From Litoreibacter sp. (GTDB taxonomy: Bacteria > Pseudomonadota > Alphaproteobacteria > Rhodobacterales > Rhodobacteraceae): DNA of 54,873 bases. The stretch's first letter is position 1, and every line of letters starts with the position of its first letter. Below are positions 9,259 to 18,837 of this stretch, piece by piece. Made by a program: the position numbers and the translations under genes. The stretch covers positions 1 to 54,873 of the forward strand of contig JAPORH010000012.1 in assembly GCA_026710325.1 (NCBI GenBank), in the 5' to 3' direction. The notes beneath the pieces were generated by a model. The model saw only the letters and a list, made by a program, of their open reading frames with translations, was not told where the DNA came from and made no database searches.

Positions 9259-9633
9259 TCATTCAAGCGGGGGCTTGCGCGAAAGGTCCAATATGCGACG
9301 ATCTTTCTTGGTCGGACGCCCTTTTCCCCAAGGTGTGACCGCCCGAGGGATTTTTTCCTCATAGACGGTTTTGTCGAGATACAGCGTCTGCGCCTCGGGC
9401 GCAGGTCCACGCCGTGTTCCACACGCCTGAACAACGACGACCCGCGTTTGGTCCCCTTGCGGAAAGGTAATCCCGTCTCCTTCGCCCACTTGGAATGCAG
9501 GTTTCGATATCTTCAATGCGTTCACGCGGACATTGCCTGCCTTCACCACCGAGGCCGCCAAGGTACGCGTTTTAAAGAACCGCGCCTGCCAAAGCCATTT
9601 GTCGAGCCTTATGGTCTCGCGCCCCTCAGACAT
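9259..9633 (-). CDS. S4-domain RNA-binding protein (Hsp15/HslR-like)
   Basis: Small basic protein of 124 residues with an N-terminal S4 fold (RLDKWLWQARFFKTRTLA at residues 9-26, then VRVNALKISKP). It has a positively charged tail rich in Lys and Arg. Hsp15 of E. coli, the best-known relative, binds free 50S subunits carrying nascent chains and helps recycle them; the same role here is inference. It follows the helicase gene, from which it is separated by repeat copy B, and precedes fdxA. Confidence 0.9.
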   Translation of the reverse strand: MSEGRETIRLDKWLWQARFFKTRTLAASVVKAGNVRVNALKISKPAFQVGEGDGITFPQGDQTRVVVVQACGTRRGPAPEAQTLYLDKTVYEEKIPRAVTPWGKGRPTKKDRRILDLSRKPPLE

Positions 9634-9645
9634 GCTTCGTTCTGG

Positions 9646-9731
9646 CGCAAATACTCTGGGAGGGGGCCCGCGTGGCGGAGGGCAAAGCCCTCCAAGAACG
9701 CAAATTATCGTGGGCGCGCAAGCGCACTATT
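9646..9731. repeat. dispersed REP-like repeat, copy B
   Basis: GCAAATACTCTGGGAGGGGG, then a GGAGGGC/GCCCTCC hairpin (9677-9692), then CGCAAATTATCGTGGGCGCG and GCGC. Same order of elements and same orientation as copies A and C. It lies directly beyond the stop codon of the minus-strand helicase gene (stop at 9735). Confidence 0.75.
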
Positions 9732-9734
9732 GGG

Positions 9735-12476
9735 TCAATCCTTTTTCAGCCCCATCAGGGCCGCGGCAAATGGGTTGTCCGGATCAATGGCTTTTTCTTT
9801 CTTGGGCGGGCGGGCCTTGAAGGTCTGTGCCTTGTCATTGCGCGGCCCCTTCCCTTTCGGTCCACGCTGCGGCTTGCCGCCCTCCTTGCGGGGGGGCCGG
9901 TTTCCGCGAGGCTTTGCACCCCGGTTCCCGCCCCAGCGGAACGTGTAGAACACTTCCATCTCGGGGCCTTCGGGGGCTGCAGCCTCGGCAGGTGGTTCTT
10001 CAACAGGAGCCTCTGCTTCAGACGCCACCTCCGCTGACTGTTCCGGTTGCGTTGCATCACTTTCAGCTGTCTCAGCCGACGGAGCCGGTTCCGGGACAGC
10101 TCTTACTTTTTCGCGCTCACCCTTTTCAGCCTTGTAACCCAAACCATCCATGAGGTTCGCAAATTGCTCTAGCGTCATGCCGGTGATCGACAGCATATCT
10201 GGCTTGGCCTCAAACCCACCACGACTGTCCTCAGTACGCAGTTGGTCCGCCAGCCGCTCGAGCATATCAATACGGATCGCACGCTCGCCGGCGAGCCGGT
10301 AGCCCGCATTTGCGTAATATCCTTCAGGCGCGTCCTTGACTGCGGGCACCGTCACAAGGCCCGGCGGTGGTGCTTCTGGAAACTCGCCCAGATCTTTTTG
10401 CAAAGACCACAAGACTAGCCGCAACCTTGTCGGTGCGGGTTTCAACAAAAGCGGCATGAAGATCGTGAATTGGCCAAAGCGGATGCCATGTTTGCGCAAA
10501 GCGCCACGCGCGTCCTGATCAAGCTCTTTCACCTCGCCCGCAACCTCGTCGCGCGGGATGACACCAAGCGCTTCGACCATGCGGAAGGCAAAGCCCTTGG
10601 CCAGCCCTGCCAATGCCTCATCGCCCGACATCGCGATCATGGGCTCAAAGGCAGCTGCGATCTTGCGGTCGATGAAATGTTGCAAACGCCGTTTAACCTT
10701 CTCGGCCACATCGGCGCCCGCTTCCTCATCAACAAAAGGTTCAACACCGGGCTTTAGCGGCTCCGCGCCTTTTACGAGCTTGCCCACAGCCATGTCGCCC
10801 CACATCAGGCCACCTTGCTCGGTGAAATCCATTTCTGTGTCAGGCGCGTTGTAGAACTTGTCGGCGCGCAGGTTGAAATGCGGGGCCAGGGCCGCGACGG
10901 CCGCTTGTTTCAAAGTCTTCGCCTCGTCGGGTGTGGAGGACGCATCCTGACGGAACCGGAACCCGTCCAGCCGGCCAATCATTTCGCCCTCTACAGTCAC
11001 TTCACCCTTGTCGTTCACGTCAGCCACGAGGCTCTCCTTCTGTTTCAACCGGCGCATCAATACGCTCGTACGCCGGTCGACAAATCTTTGTGTCAGCGCG
11101 CCATGCAGCGCGTCTGATAGGCGGTCTTCTACCGCACGGGTTTCGCCACGCCAATGGCTTTCATCGGGCACCCAGCCCTTTCTCTGCGCCACATAGGTCC
11201 AGGTCCGAATAAAGGCCAAGCGTTTCGACAATGTGTCAATATCGCCGTCCGTCCGGTCAATGCGGGCAATCTGGCGGGCCAGATAATCCTGCGGGACTTG
11301 GCCTTTGTCATGCAAATAGCCGAAGATCACCTCCAACATACCCGCATGCTCGCCGCTGGAAATGCCGCGAAAATCAGGGATTCGGCACACGTCCCAAAGC
11401 AACATAACCTCCTGCGGGGCTCGGCTGCGGGCCACAACATCCACGCTTTGGCTCAGCGCTTTGAGGGCAACGACATCATCTGCGTCGCGTGCCCGTGTCA
11501 GCCATTCATCATCGGTGCGCATTTCAAGGGACCGGATCAACCGCTCGATGGAACCAAATTCCAACCGGTCATTGCGCCATTGAAGCTTGTTCACTGGCTT
11601 GAACTTCGATTGCAGGATCGATTGGACGACCTGCTCATCAAGCGGCGCGGCTTCCCCCGTCACCCCAAAGCTTCCCGGGTCGGTATAGCGCCCAGCCCGG
11701 CCTGCAATCTGGGCGAGCTCATGCGGAAACAGGTAGCGCATGCGTCGCCCGTCGAATTTCTCAAGCGCCGAGAAGGCCACGTGATTGATGTCGAGGTTCA
11801 ATCCCATGCCAATGGCATCAGTCGCCACCAGATAGTCGACATCCCCGTTTTGATAGAGCTCGACCTGCGCGTTGCGCGTACGCGGTGACAGCGCCCCCAT
11901 TACAACGGCACAGCCACCTTTTTGGCGGCGGATCAGCTCGGCGATGGCGTAGACATTCTCGACGCTGAACCCGACGATAGCGGAACGCGGCTTAAGACGG
12001 CTGATCTTTTTGGACCCCGTGTAGCTGAGTTCAGAAAACCGCTCACGCTTCAGAAATTGCGCGCGTGGCTCCATTGCGGCTATGGCGGAGCGCATCGTCT
12101 CTGACCCCATGAAAAGCGTTTCAAGATGCCCGCGTGTCTTGAGTAGACGCTGCGTGAAAACGTGCCCGCGTTCGGGGTCGGCGCAGAGTTGAATTTCATC
12201 AACCCCCACAAAGTCAGCGCCCATACCTTCCGGCATCGCCTCAACCGTGCAGACCCAATATTGCGTCCGATCCGGGACGATCCGCTCCTCGCCTGTCACC
12301 AAAGCCACGACGGACGGCCCTCTGATGGCAACGATCCGGTCATAGACCTCACGCGCCAATAGCCGCAAAGGCAAGCCAATCACCCCGGTGCGGTGCGCCA
12401 GCATCCGTTCAATCGCGTAATGGGTTTTGCCGGTGTTGGTCGAACCAAGGACCGCTGTGACGCGTCCTTCGGTCAT
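9735..12476 (-). CDS. SUV3-like superfamily 2 RNA helicase
   Basis: Large ATP-dependent helicase, 913 residues. Motif I GSTNTGKT is at residues 11-18, a DEAH-like VDEI at about 92, motif III-like GSET near 125, and motif VI AQIAGRAGR near 263. This resembles the mitochondrial degradosome helicase SUV3, a type common in alphaproteobacteria. The middle region is SUV3-like. The last 130 residues are an acidic stretch followed by a tail rich in Arg, Lys, Gly and Pro (RGNRPPRKEGGKPQRG) that could bind RNA. The start is ATG 12476. The downstream S4 RNA-binding protein supports a role in RNA metabolism, but the substrate is unknown. Confidence 0.9.
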   Translation of the reverse strand: MTEGRVTAVLGSTNTGKTHYAIERMLAHRTGVIGLPLRLLAREVYDRIVAIRGPSVVALVTGEERIVPDRTQYWVCTVEAMPEGMGADFVGVDEIQLCADPERGHVFTQRLLKTRGHLETLFMGSETMRSAIAAMEPRAQFLKRERFSELSYTGSKKISRLKPRSAIVGFSVENVYAIAELIRRQKGGCAVVMGALSPRTRNAQVELYQNGDVDYLVATDAIGMGLNLDINHVAFSALEKFDGRRMRYLFPHELAQIAGRAGRYTDPGSFGVTGEAAPLDEQVVQSILQSKFKPVNKLQWRNDRLEFGSIERLIRSLEMRTDDEWLTRARDADDVVALKALSQSVDVVARSRAPQEVMLLWDVCRIPDFRGISSGEHAGMLEVIFGYLHDKGQVPQDYLARQIARIDRTDGDIDTLSKRLAFIRTWTYVAQRKGWVPDESHWRGETRAVEDRLSDALHGALTQRFVDRRTSVLMRRLKQKESLVADVNDKGEVTVEGEMIGRLDGFRFRQDASSTPDEAKTLKQAAVAALAPHFNLRADKFYNAPDTEMDFTEQGGLMWGDMAVGKLVKGAEPLKPGVEPFVDEEAGADVAEKVKRRLQHFIDRKIAAAFEPMIAMSGDEALAGLAKGFAFRMVEALGVIPRDEVAGEVKELDQDARGALRKHGIRFGQFTIFMPLLLKPAPTRLRLVLWSLQKDLGEFPEAPPPGLVTVPAVKDAPEGYYANAGYRLAGERAIRIDMLERLADQLRTEDSRGGFEAKPDMLSITGMTLEQFANLMDGLGYKAEKGEREKVRAVPEPAPSAETAESDATQPEQSAEVASEAEAPVEEPPAEAAAPEGPEMEVFYTFRWGGNRGAKPRGNRPPRKEGGKPQRGPKGKGPRNDKAQTFKARPPKKEKAIDPDNPFAAALMGLKKD

Positions 12477-12542
12477 AGGGGCTGGCCCATCATAAGCGCC
12501 GCCTGCCTGCCGTCGGTTGGGGGACCTGAGGTCAGGTCGCGG

Positions 12543-13091
12543 TTAGATGTCCTGGCCGGAGACCTCCGCCTCAAGCCGCTCAATGGCTTCTTCTAACCCC
12601 GGCCTGTAGGGATGTATAGCGAAAGCAGCCTTATAGGCTTTCAACGCGTCTTCATATTCGCCGAGCTCTTCCAACATCCGGCCCAACCCTTGCATTGCCC
12701 CAAAGTGGCGCGGGTTCAGCGCTAAGGTGCGGCCAATATCGGCAATCGATAGCCCGTATTCCCCGGCCCCGAAATAGGCAGTCGCGCGCGCATTCCAACC
12801 TTCGGCAAAATCCGGCGCATGGTCGGTAAGTGCCGTGAAATGCTCAATGGCGGTTTTGTTATCCCCTGCGCTCATGGCCCGGCGGCCGCGTTGCAACAGC
12901 AAATCCATCGATTTGGAGCCGCTTTGCGACCATTCGCGCCAGATCGCCTGCTCCACCTGCTCCCAGTCTTGCAGGTCGGGCGTTTGAAGGCGCTCAAATA
13001 AGCTATTGAGTCTGTCCTCTTCCGCATGCGAAGGCTGGATCATTAGAAATGCCGCAACGGCAGAGTTGAGAAGCAGTTTGGAAATATTCAT
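12543..13091 (-). CDS. exported tetratricopeptide-repeat protein
   Basis: Protein of 182 residues with a signal peptide (MNISKLLLNSAVAAFLMIQPSHA, cleavage likely after SHA) followed by about three TPR units between residues 70 and 170, for example the segment AGEYGLSIADIGRTLALNPRH and the next unit ending in AIHPYRP. It probably acts in the periplasm as a protein-interaction scaffold; no partner is evident. The frame stays open far upstream, but ATG 13091 is chosen because it opens the signal peptide. It lies 66 bases ahead of the helicase gene on the same strand, so co-transcription is possible. Confidence 0.85.
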   Translation of the reverse strand: MNISKLLLNSAVAAFLMIQPSHAEEDRLNSLFERLQTPDLQDWEQVEQAIWREWSQSGSKSMDLLLQRGRRAMSAGDNKTAIEHFTALTDHAPDFAEGWNARATAYFGAGEYGLSIADIGRTLALNPRHFGAMQGLGRMLEELGEYEDALKAYKAAFAIHPYRPGLEEAIERLEAEVSGQDI

Positions 13092-13164
13092 AACGCTACT
13101 AATCCTAGCGGGCCCACGGGCAAAATCGAGCCCCTGCCCAACACTTTTTCGGGAGACATGAAAA

Positions 13165-13452
13165 ATGAGCGATGTGATCAGCAAAGCAGTCGAAGCGTTG
13201 CAAGCAAAAATGGACGGCGGATTTGACGGCTCCGTCAAGTTCGACATCGCCGGCGAAGGCGCGATCATGGTGGACAGCTCCGGCGTGCGCGCAGGCGATG
13301 AAGACGCCGAATGCACCCTATCTGCCGACGCGGAAACCTTTGAAGCGATCCTCGATGGCGACCTGAACCCAACTGCTGCCTTCATGTCCGGCAAGCTGGC
13401 CGTCGACGGCGATATGGGCCAGGCGATGAAGCTGGGCTCCGTTCTGTCGTGA
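13165..13452 (+). CDS. SCP2 sterol-binding-domain protein
   Basis: Small soluble protein of 95 residues made of a single SCP2 fold: an N-terminal amphipathic helix, then SVKFDIAGEGAIMVD, a strand region, and the C-terminal AFMSGKLAVDGDMGQAMKL segment that lines the lipid tunnel in the family. Such proteins bind acyl chains or acyl-CoA; the ligand here is unknown. Its stop overlaps the GTG start of the next hydrolase gene (GTGA at 13449-13452), so the two are translationally coupled and may handle the same lipid. Confidence 0.9.
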   Translation: MSDVISKAVEALQAKMDGGFDGSVKFDIAGEGAIMVDSSGVRAGDEDAECTLSADAETFEAILDGDLNPTAAFMSGKLAVDGDMGQAMKLGSVLS

Positions 13453-14411
13453 GCATCGAGGCGGCACCTTTGCATGAGGATGTCGCTCGCGCGCCTGCGG
13501 GCGGAGAGGCCTTTTGGCTCACCGCCAGCGACGGCGTAAGAATCCGTGTGGCCCTTTGGGGGCATGCGGAGGCATCCAAGGGGACGATCCTGCTCTTCCC
13601 CGGGCGCACGGAATATATCGAGAAATATGGCGTCACGGCAGCAGGTTTCGTTGAACGTGGCTATGCGGTCGCTGTCATAGACTGGCGCGGCCAAGGCATC
13701 GCCGAGCGTCTGTTGGATGACCGCATGCTCGGCCATGTAAGCGCGTTCAAGGATTACCAATTTGACGTGGCCGCTATGCTGGGCCTCGTGCGTGACAAAG
13801 GCTTGCCGGAACCGCTGTTTCTGGTTGCCCACTCCATGGGCGGCTGTATCGGGCTGCGTGCTCTGATTGAGGGGCTTCCAGTCAATGCGGCCGTTTTCAC
13901 TGCGCCCATGTGGGATATCTCGCTGCCCCCCGGCAAACGCAACTTGGGCTGGGTCGCCTCCACCATCGCGCATCAGTTCGGCTTTGGCAGCATCTTGTCG
14001 CCGGGCACGGTTTCGCAAACCTATGTCTTAGCAAACCCGTTTGATGACAACATGTTAACGCGCGATCTTGAGATGTGGGAGCTGATGAAATCTCAGGTCA
14101 GCACCTACCCTGATCTTTCGCTTGGCGGGCCCAGCCTGACTTGGCTGAATGAGGCTTTGCGCGAATGTCGCGCGTTGAAAGCCCATCCAACGCCGAACGT
14201 GCCTTGCATCTGCTATCTCGGCACCAATGAACGCATTGTCGACACCGCCACAGTTCATGATCGAATGTCCCGATGGCCAAATGGCTCTTTGGAGATGATC
14301 GAAGGCGGCGAACACGAAATACTGATGGAAGGCACAGAGCTGCGCAACCGCATCTTTGGGGAGGTCGACGCCTTCTTCGCCGCGAGCGCTGTTGAAGCGA
14401 AGGCGGGCTAG
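13449..14411 (+). CDS. alpha/beta hydrolase (lysophospholipase / serine aminopeptidase S33 type)
   Basis: Protein of 320 residues with the S33/PldB-like fold: the oxyanion-hole region [12 protein letters not shown] near residue 50, DWRGQG near 79, the nucleophile elbow HSMGGC near 128 and a C-terminal GGEHEIL that supplies the catalytic His. No signal peptide, so cytoplasmic. It resembles PldB-type lysophospholipases, but the substrate cannot be assigned. Start is GTG 13449, overlapping the SCP2 gene. Its last four bases overlap convergent lolD (14408). Confidence 0.88.
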   Translation: MSIEAAPLHEDVARAPAGGEAFWLTASDGVRIRVALWGHAEASKGTILLFPGRTEYIEKYGVTAAGFVERGYAVAVIDWRGQGIAERLLDDRMLGHVSAFKDYQFDVAAMLGLVRDKGLPEPLFLVAHSMGGCIGLRALIEGLPVNAAVFTAPMWDISLPPGKRNLGWVASTIAHQFGFGSILSPGTVSQTYVLANPFDDNMLTRDLEMWELMKSQVSTYPDLSLGGPSLTWLNEALRECRALKAHPTPNVPCICYLGTNERIVDTATVHDRMSRWPNGSLEMIEGGEHEILMEGTELRNRIFGEVDAFFAASAVEAKAG

Positions 14412-15085
14412 ACCAGCACGCCCTGCTCTAGCCTGACAGTTCGGTCCATGCGCGCTGCGAGTTCCATGTTATGGGTCGCAATCAGCGCGGCGAGACCCGT
14501 TTCGCGCGCGAGCTTTATCAACGCTTCAAAAACTTGATCAGACGTCTCAGGATCGAGGTTCCCGGTCGGCTCATCTGCCAACAAAAGCCCCGGCGCATTG
14601 GCCAGCGCACGGCAAAAGGCCACGCGTTGCTGTTCCCCGCCCGACAGGGCCCCCGGGCGGTGATCCGCACGCTTTGCCACGCCAACGCGGCCCAACAGAT
14701 CAACCGCTCGGGTCTGCGCATCGGAACGTGAAACCCCTGCGGCCAGTTGTGGCAGGATGATGTTTTCGGCCGCGGTGAACTCGGGCAGCAAATGATGGAA
14801 CTGATAGACAAACCCGATCTGCGAGCGGCGCGCGTTGGTCCGGGCGCGATCAGAGCGACCGGTCAGGTCTTCGCCCGCAATCTCGATCCGGCCCGTGTCG
14901 GGCGTGTCGAGCAGCCCGGCAATGTGCAAAAGCGTAGACTTACCCGCGCCAGAGGGGGCCACCAAAGCCACGACCTCGCCGCGTTCGACCTTGGCAGAAA
15001 CGCCGCGCAAAACCTTGATCTCGTTTGGCTTTTCAGAGTTATAGGTTTTCTCGATCCCGTCGAGATGCAACGCAGTGTCACTCAT
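14408..15085 (-). CDS. lolD: lipoprotein-releasing ABC transporter, ATP-binding protein
   Basis: Energises LolC/E to extract outer-membrane lipoproteins from the inner membrane and hand them to LolA. The 225-residue ATPase has Walker [10 protein letters not shown] (43-51), a Q-loop in [13 protein letters not shown], signature LSGGEQQR, Walker B LLLADEPT and the H-loop THN. The first Walker A residue is Ala where many ABC proteins have Gly; this is common in LolD. The ATG lies 8 bases inside the end of the upstream permease gene, so the pair is coupled. Confidence 0.96.
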   Translation of the reverse strand: MSDTALHLDGIEKTYNSEKPNEIKVLRGVSAKVERGEVVALVAPSGAGKSTLLHIAGLLDTPDTGRIEIAGEDLTGRSDRARTNARRSQIGFVYQFHHLLPEFTAAENIILPQLAAGVSRSDAQTRAVDLLGRVGVAKRADHRPGALSGGEQQRVAFCRALANAPGLLLADEPTGNLDPETSDQVFEALIKLARETGLAALIATHNMELAARMDRTVRLEQGVLV

Positions 15086-16376
15086 AACGAAGCGCCTCCA
15101 CCGGGTTCATCCGTGCCGCACGGCGTGCGGGGAAGATGGTGACGACAAAGCTTAAAAACAGTGAAAGCGAGATAGCAGAAAGCACATCCCCCATCTCTAA
15201 CCGCGCGGGCAAGCTTGAGATCAACCGAACCGACGGGTCCCAAACGCCGCCACCGGCGATGTAGTTCACCAGATCGAAAATCGGGTCGATATAGATGGCA
15301 AAAAGGCAACCTAGGATGAGCCCCGCGATGGTGCCAACAACCCCGGTCGACGCCCCACATATAAAGAAGACGCGAAGAATAGAGCCTTCAGACAAGCCCA
15401 TTGTGCGAAGGATACCGATGTCCCGCCCCTTGTTTTTAACCAGCATGATCAGCCCGGACACAATGTTCATCGACGCGATCAAAACCAGGATTGCAAGGAT
15501 CAAGAACATCACGTTGTCTTCCATCTGAAGCGCATTCAGGAAGCCGCCATTGCTATCCTGCCACGTCCAAAGCAGAACCTCTTGCCCGGCCGCGCCGAGC
15601 AGCGCAATCTCGGCTCTTTCAAGGTCCTCTGGGTCCTCTAAAATCACTTCAATTTCATCGGCATAGCCTTCGCGGTTGAAGTAACCTTGCGCCTGCTCAA
15701 AAGGTAGATATGAGCGTACGGAGTCGATATCAAACCGCCCAACCTGGAAGATATAAACCACCTCATAGGCAGCGACGCGCGGGCTCGTGCCAAAAGCGGT
15801 TTTGACCCCATTGGGGGAGATCAGCTTAATCGTGTCGCCAACGCGCACACGGAGCTCCCGCGCGACCCCGGCCCCGATGGCAATGCCTTCGGAAAAGCGA
15901 TTGATATCACCGGCAAATTCCTCCGGATTTGCCACGCGCCTGATGTTTTTCAAATCCTCTGGCCTGATCCCGAAGACCTGCACGCCCGCATTGCTGTTTT
16001 GCGCTGAGGCCAGCACTTGCCCTTTGACCAACGGGGCGGTGCGCACAACACCGGGTGCCGCGGCCAGCTTGGCAGCAAGCTCTTCGTAATTATCGATGGT
16101 TTGGGCAAAGGTGCCCTGATCGGTCACACGCCCTGCATTGTAGACCTGCACATGCGCATTGGCGCCTAGGATCGTGTCGACGAATTCGTAGCGAAAACCC
16201 GACCGTACAGCGAGCGTGATGATCAGCGCGGCCACCGCTAGCGTGATCCCGATCAAGGAGATCCAGGTCATGACCGAAACGCCGCCCTCGGCGCGTTTGG
16301 CGCGCAGATAGCGCCAGGCAATCATCCATTCAAACCCCGCGAAAGGGGCCGTTGTCGCGCGCGTGATTTGGCTCAC
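15078..16376 (-). CDS. lipoprotein-releasing ABC transporter, permease LolC/LolE family
   Basis: Membrane partner of LolD. The 432-residue protein has four membrane helices: one near residues 35-60, a large periplasmic domain to about 280, then three helices in the C-terminal half and the MacB/FtsX-type ending [18 protein letters not shown]. Only one permease gene is present, as usual in alphaproteobacteria, so the transporter is probably a homodimer (LolF-like arrangement). Start is GTG 16376, supported by AGGAGAGAG upstream. In related bacteria I recall proS lying directly upstream; here proS is about 7 kb away. Confidence 0.94.
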   Translation of the reverse strand: MSQITRATTAPFAGFEWMIAWRYLRAKRAEGGVSVMTWISLIGITLAVAALIITLAVRSGFRYEFVDTILGANAHVQVYNAGRVTDQGTFAQTIDNYEELAAKLAAAPGVVRTAPLVKGQVLASAQNSNAGVQVFGIRPEDLKNIRRVANPEEFAGDINRFSEGIAIGAGVARELRVRVGDTIKLISPNGVKTAFGTSPRVAAYEVVYIFQVGRFDIDSVRSYLPFEQAQGYFNREGYADEIEVILEDPEDLERAEIALLGAAGQEVLLWTWQDSNGGFLNALQMEDNVMFLILAILVLIASMNIVSGLIMLVKNKGRDIGILRTMGLSEGSILRVFFICGASTGVVGTIAGLILGCLFAIYIDPIFDLVNYIAGGGVWDPSVRLISSLPARLEMGDVLSAISLSLFLSFVVTIFPARRAARMNPVEALRYE

Positions 16377-16763
16377 CGCTCTCTCCTGCTCTGTTGCGCT
16401 CAGATGTGCGCCTTTGGGCGGGCGGGGTCAAGCTTGGCAGGACCCTGCCGCTTTCGCATCGCCGCATTAACCCACGTGACAGGTTCCGCAATCCCTGCCA
16501 ATGTTAAATAATTCAAAGAGAAAGTTGCTTTTTGAGACAATTGCTTGGGCGAAGAATAACCTTAAAATCGTCGCCGATTCAGGCGCTTACTCTAAAATAC
16601 ACCCACTTTAGGGCAATAAACGTGGTGAATTCCACTAAGCTCGAAACACTTGCCAACAATAACAACCAGCCTTCCACGCCAGATCATTTTAACCGGTCAA
16701 CCAGATCGGTGCGCGTTTTTCTTAACAATTGCTTTGCTGTCGGGGGCGACAGGAGGACAGTAA
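16377..16763. other. 387-base divergent intergenic region, lolC/E and usp promoters
   Basis: It is clearly richer in A+T than its flanks from about 16500 on. It holds the Shine-Dalgarno sites of both divergent genes and a direct repeat CCAGATC (16680 and about 16700), but no ORF with coding character, no RNA gene and no clear operator that I can name. Confidence 0.6.
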
Positions 16764-17201
16764 ATGTCAACAAAATTAGTCATTGGACTAGATGGCGACA
16801 GCTCGGGTGAACGCGCCCTCGCCTTCGCCAAAGACCTCTCGAAGCTGATCGGCGCCTGCGAGCTGCTCGTCGTCTATGTGATCGAGTGGTCGCCGTTCAG
16901 CTTTCAAACCGCTGAAGAAAACGCGGAGCGCCACAAACGCCGCGAAGAGGAGATAACGACAGCCATGGCGCGCGTCGTTGAGCCAGCGGTGGCCGCATTA
17001 ACCGCAGCGAGGCTGAGCGCGCGGGGGATTGTGCGCCATGGTGATGTTGCAGACACGCTGAACGCCGTCGCCAAAAAGGAAGGCGCGGCACAGATTATTG
17101 TCGCCCGCTCGACGGATAATTCTCTGAAAAAACGCATTTTTGGCAGCGCCACGGCGCAGTTGGTCATGGAGGCCGATGTGCCCGTGACGGTGATCGGGTG
17201 A
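16764..17201 (+). CDS. universal stress protein, UspA family
   Basis: Cytoplasmic protein of 145 residues with the Usp fold: beta-1 KLVIGLDGD with Asp near residue 10, and a C-terminal nucleotide-loop region [21 protein letters not shown] that fits the G-x2-G-x9-G-S/T pattern only loosely. It begins at an ATG after a strong AGGAGGACAG. Its TGA overlaps the GTG at 17198, and the AGCS symporter gene begins within 12 bases, so the two form an operon. Usp proteins next to transporters often act as accessory regulators; that role is inference here. Confidence 0.9.
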   Translation: MSTKLVIGLDGDSSGERALAFAKDLSKLIGACELLVVYVIEWSPFSFQTAEENAERHKRREEEITTAMARVVEPAVAALTAARLSARGIVRHGDVADTLNAVAKKEGAAQIIVARSTDNSLKKRIFGSATAQLVMEADVPVTVIG

Positions 17202-17212
17202 GGATGAAAACA

Positions 17213-18763
17213 ATGAACAGACTTATTCAAGCTGCCACCATCACGGCCTTTGGCACCTCCGCCGCTCCGGCCATTGCACAAGAGGCCGCGAGCCTCGACG
17301 CACGAGTGAATGAGGCCTTTGCAACAGCGACGGGCCCCTTCGTGAGCTTCATCTTCGCCCCCTTCCCCGGCACTGAGTTTCCGTGGATCGTGATGTGGCT
17401 GGTGATCGCGGCCACCGTTTTCACGCTCTATTTCGGGCTCGTGCAGCTTCGTTTCTTCGGGCATGCCATTGCGCTGGTCAAAGGCGACTACTCAGATCCC
17501 AACGATGCAGGTGAAGTCAGCCATTTCCAGGCGCTCGCAACAGCGCTCTCCGGGACCGTGGGCCTTGGCAACATCGCCGGTGTGGCCGTCGCGGTCGGTA
17601 TTGGCGGACCGGGTGCCACCTTCTGGATGATCCTCGCAGGTCTTCTGGGCATGGCATCCAAGTTCACCGAATGCACTTTGGGCGTGAAATACCGCAACGA
17701 ATACCCGGACGGCACAGTTTCAGGTGGACCGATGTACTACATGTCCAAGGGCTTTGATGAGCTTGGGCTGCCGGGCGGCAGGATCCTTGCAGTGCTTTTC
17801 TCCATCTTCTGCATCCTTGGCGCGCTTGGCGGCGGCAACATGTTCCAGGCCAATCAGGCACATGCGCAGATCACCCAGATCACGGGCGACTATCCCGGTT
17901 GGATCACTGGTTTGATCTTTGCCGCCATCGTGTTTGCGGTGATCGTGGGCGGGATCAAATCTATTGCCCGCGTGACCGAAAAAGTCGTGCCCTTCATGGG
18001 CATTATGTATGTGCTGGCGGCGCTGATCATTCTGTTGGTCAATTTCGACATGATCGGTTGGGCCTTTGGCCAGATTTTTGCAGGCGCTTTCACGGGTCTT
18101 GGCGTGGCGGGCGGCTTTGTCGGCGCGCTGATCCAAGGCTTCAAACGTGCGGCGTTCTCCAATGAAGCCGGCGTCGGTTCGGCTGCGATTGCGCACTCAG
18201 CCGTGCGCACCAAGGAGCCGATCACCGAGGGGTTCGTCTCGCTCTTGGAGCCCCTGATCGACACCGTTGTGATCTGCACCATGACAGCGCTTGTGATCAT
18301 CATCTCTCAACAGCTGATCATCGATGAGGCCACCGGCAACTACATGTTGAACGAGGCCGGCACTGCGATTGCGACAGTTGATGGCAATTCCGGGGTGGCG
18401 CTCACCTCTGCGGCCTTTGCCTCGGGCATCAGCTGGTTCCCCTTCATTCTAGCCCTTGCTGTGGTGCTCTTTGCCTTCTCGACCATGATTTCATGGAGCT
18501 ATTACGGCTTGAAGGCCTGGACCTACCTGTTTGGCGAAGGCAAGACCTCGGAGCTGATCTTCAAGGTGATCTTCTGCATCTTCATCGTGATCGGTGCTGC
18601 GGCCTCACTTGGGCCGGTGATCGACTTCTCTGATGCAGCGATCTTCGCAATGGCTGTTGTGAACATCTTGGCCCTGTATTTCTTGATGAAGATCGTGCGC
18701 AAAGAGCTGCAAAGCTACTCCGCGCGTTTGAAATCGGGTGAGATCAAGAAGTTCTCCCACTGA
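17213..18763 (+). CDS. alanine/glycine:cation symporter (AGCS family)
   Basis: Sodium- or proton-coupled uptake of alanine or glycine across the inner membrane. The roughly 516-residue protein starts with a signal-like segment ending AAPAIAQ, then about ten membrane helices. AGCS signatures present include the segment [19 protein letters not shown] near residue 110, GGPMYYM near 170, and [19 protein letters not shown] near 315. I prefer ATG 17213, which has AGGA eight bases upstream; ATG 17204 and GTG 17198 are also in frame. It ends with a good terminator. The co-transcribed Usp gene suggests stress-linked control. Confidence 0.92.
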   Translation: MNRLIQAATITAFGTSAAPAIAQEAASLDARVNEAFATATGPFVSFIFAPFPGTEFPWIVMWLVIAATVFTLYFGLVQLRFFGHAIALVKGDYSDPNDAGEVSHFQALATALSGTVGLGNIAGVAVAVGIGGPGATFWMILAGLLGMASKFTECTLGVKYRNEYPDGTVSGGPMYYMSKGFDELGLPGGRILAVLFSIFCILGALGGGNMFQANQAHAQITQITGDYPGWITGLIFAAIVFAVIVGGIKSIARVTEKVVPFMGIMYVLAALIILLVNFDMIGWAFGQIFAGAFTGLGVAGGFVGALIQGFKRAAFSNEAGVGSAAIAHSAVRTKEPITEGFVSLLEPLIDTVVICTMTALVIIISQQLIIDEATGNYMLNEAGTAIATVDGNSGVALTSAAFASGISWFPFILALAVVLFAFSTMISWSYYGLKAWTYLFGEGKTSELIFKVIFCIFIVIGAAASLGPVIDFSDAAIFAMAVVNILALYFLMKIVRKELQSYSARLKSGEIKKFSH

Positions 18764-18785
18764 CGCGAACGGCCTAGAGCCAAAG

Positions 18786-18818
18786 AAGGCGTGCGCCACG
18801 ACTGGCGCGCGCCTTTTT
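18786..18818 (+). terminator. intrinsic terminator after the AGCS symporter gene
   Basis: AAGGCGTGCGCCA (18786-18798) pairs with TGGCGCGCGCCTT (18803-18815) with one mismatch around a 4-base loop, ending in a run of T. It closes the usp-AGCS operon. Confidence 0.88.
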
Positions 18819-18837
18819 CTGTCGCTAAGCTTCATTC

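Noticed and set aside
12543-14018. TPR protein gene extended upstream to 14018
   Set aside because: The extension overlaps the SCP2 and hydrolase genes on the other strand, and the signal peptide at 13091 marks the real start.
16532-16810. 92-codon plus-strand frame before usp
   Set aside because: It overlaps the strongly supported usp start, has no ribosome-binding site, and its composition is that of the AT-rich promoter region.
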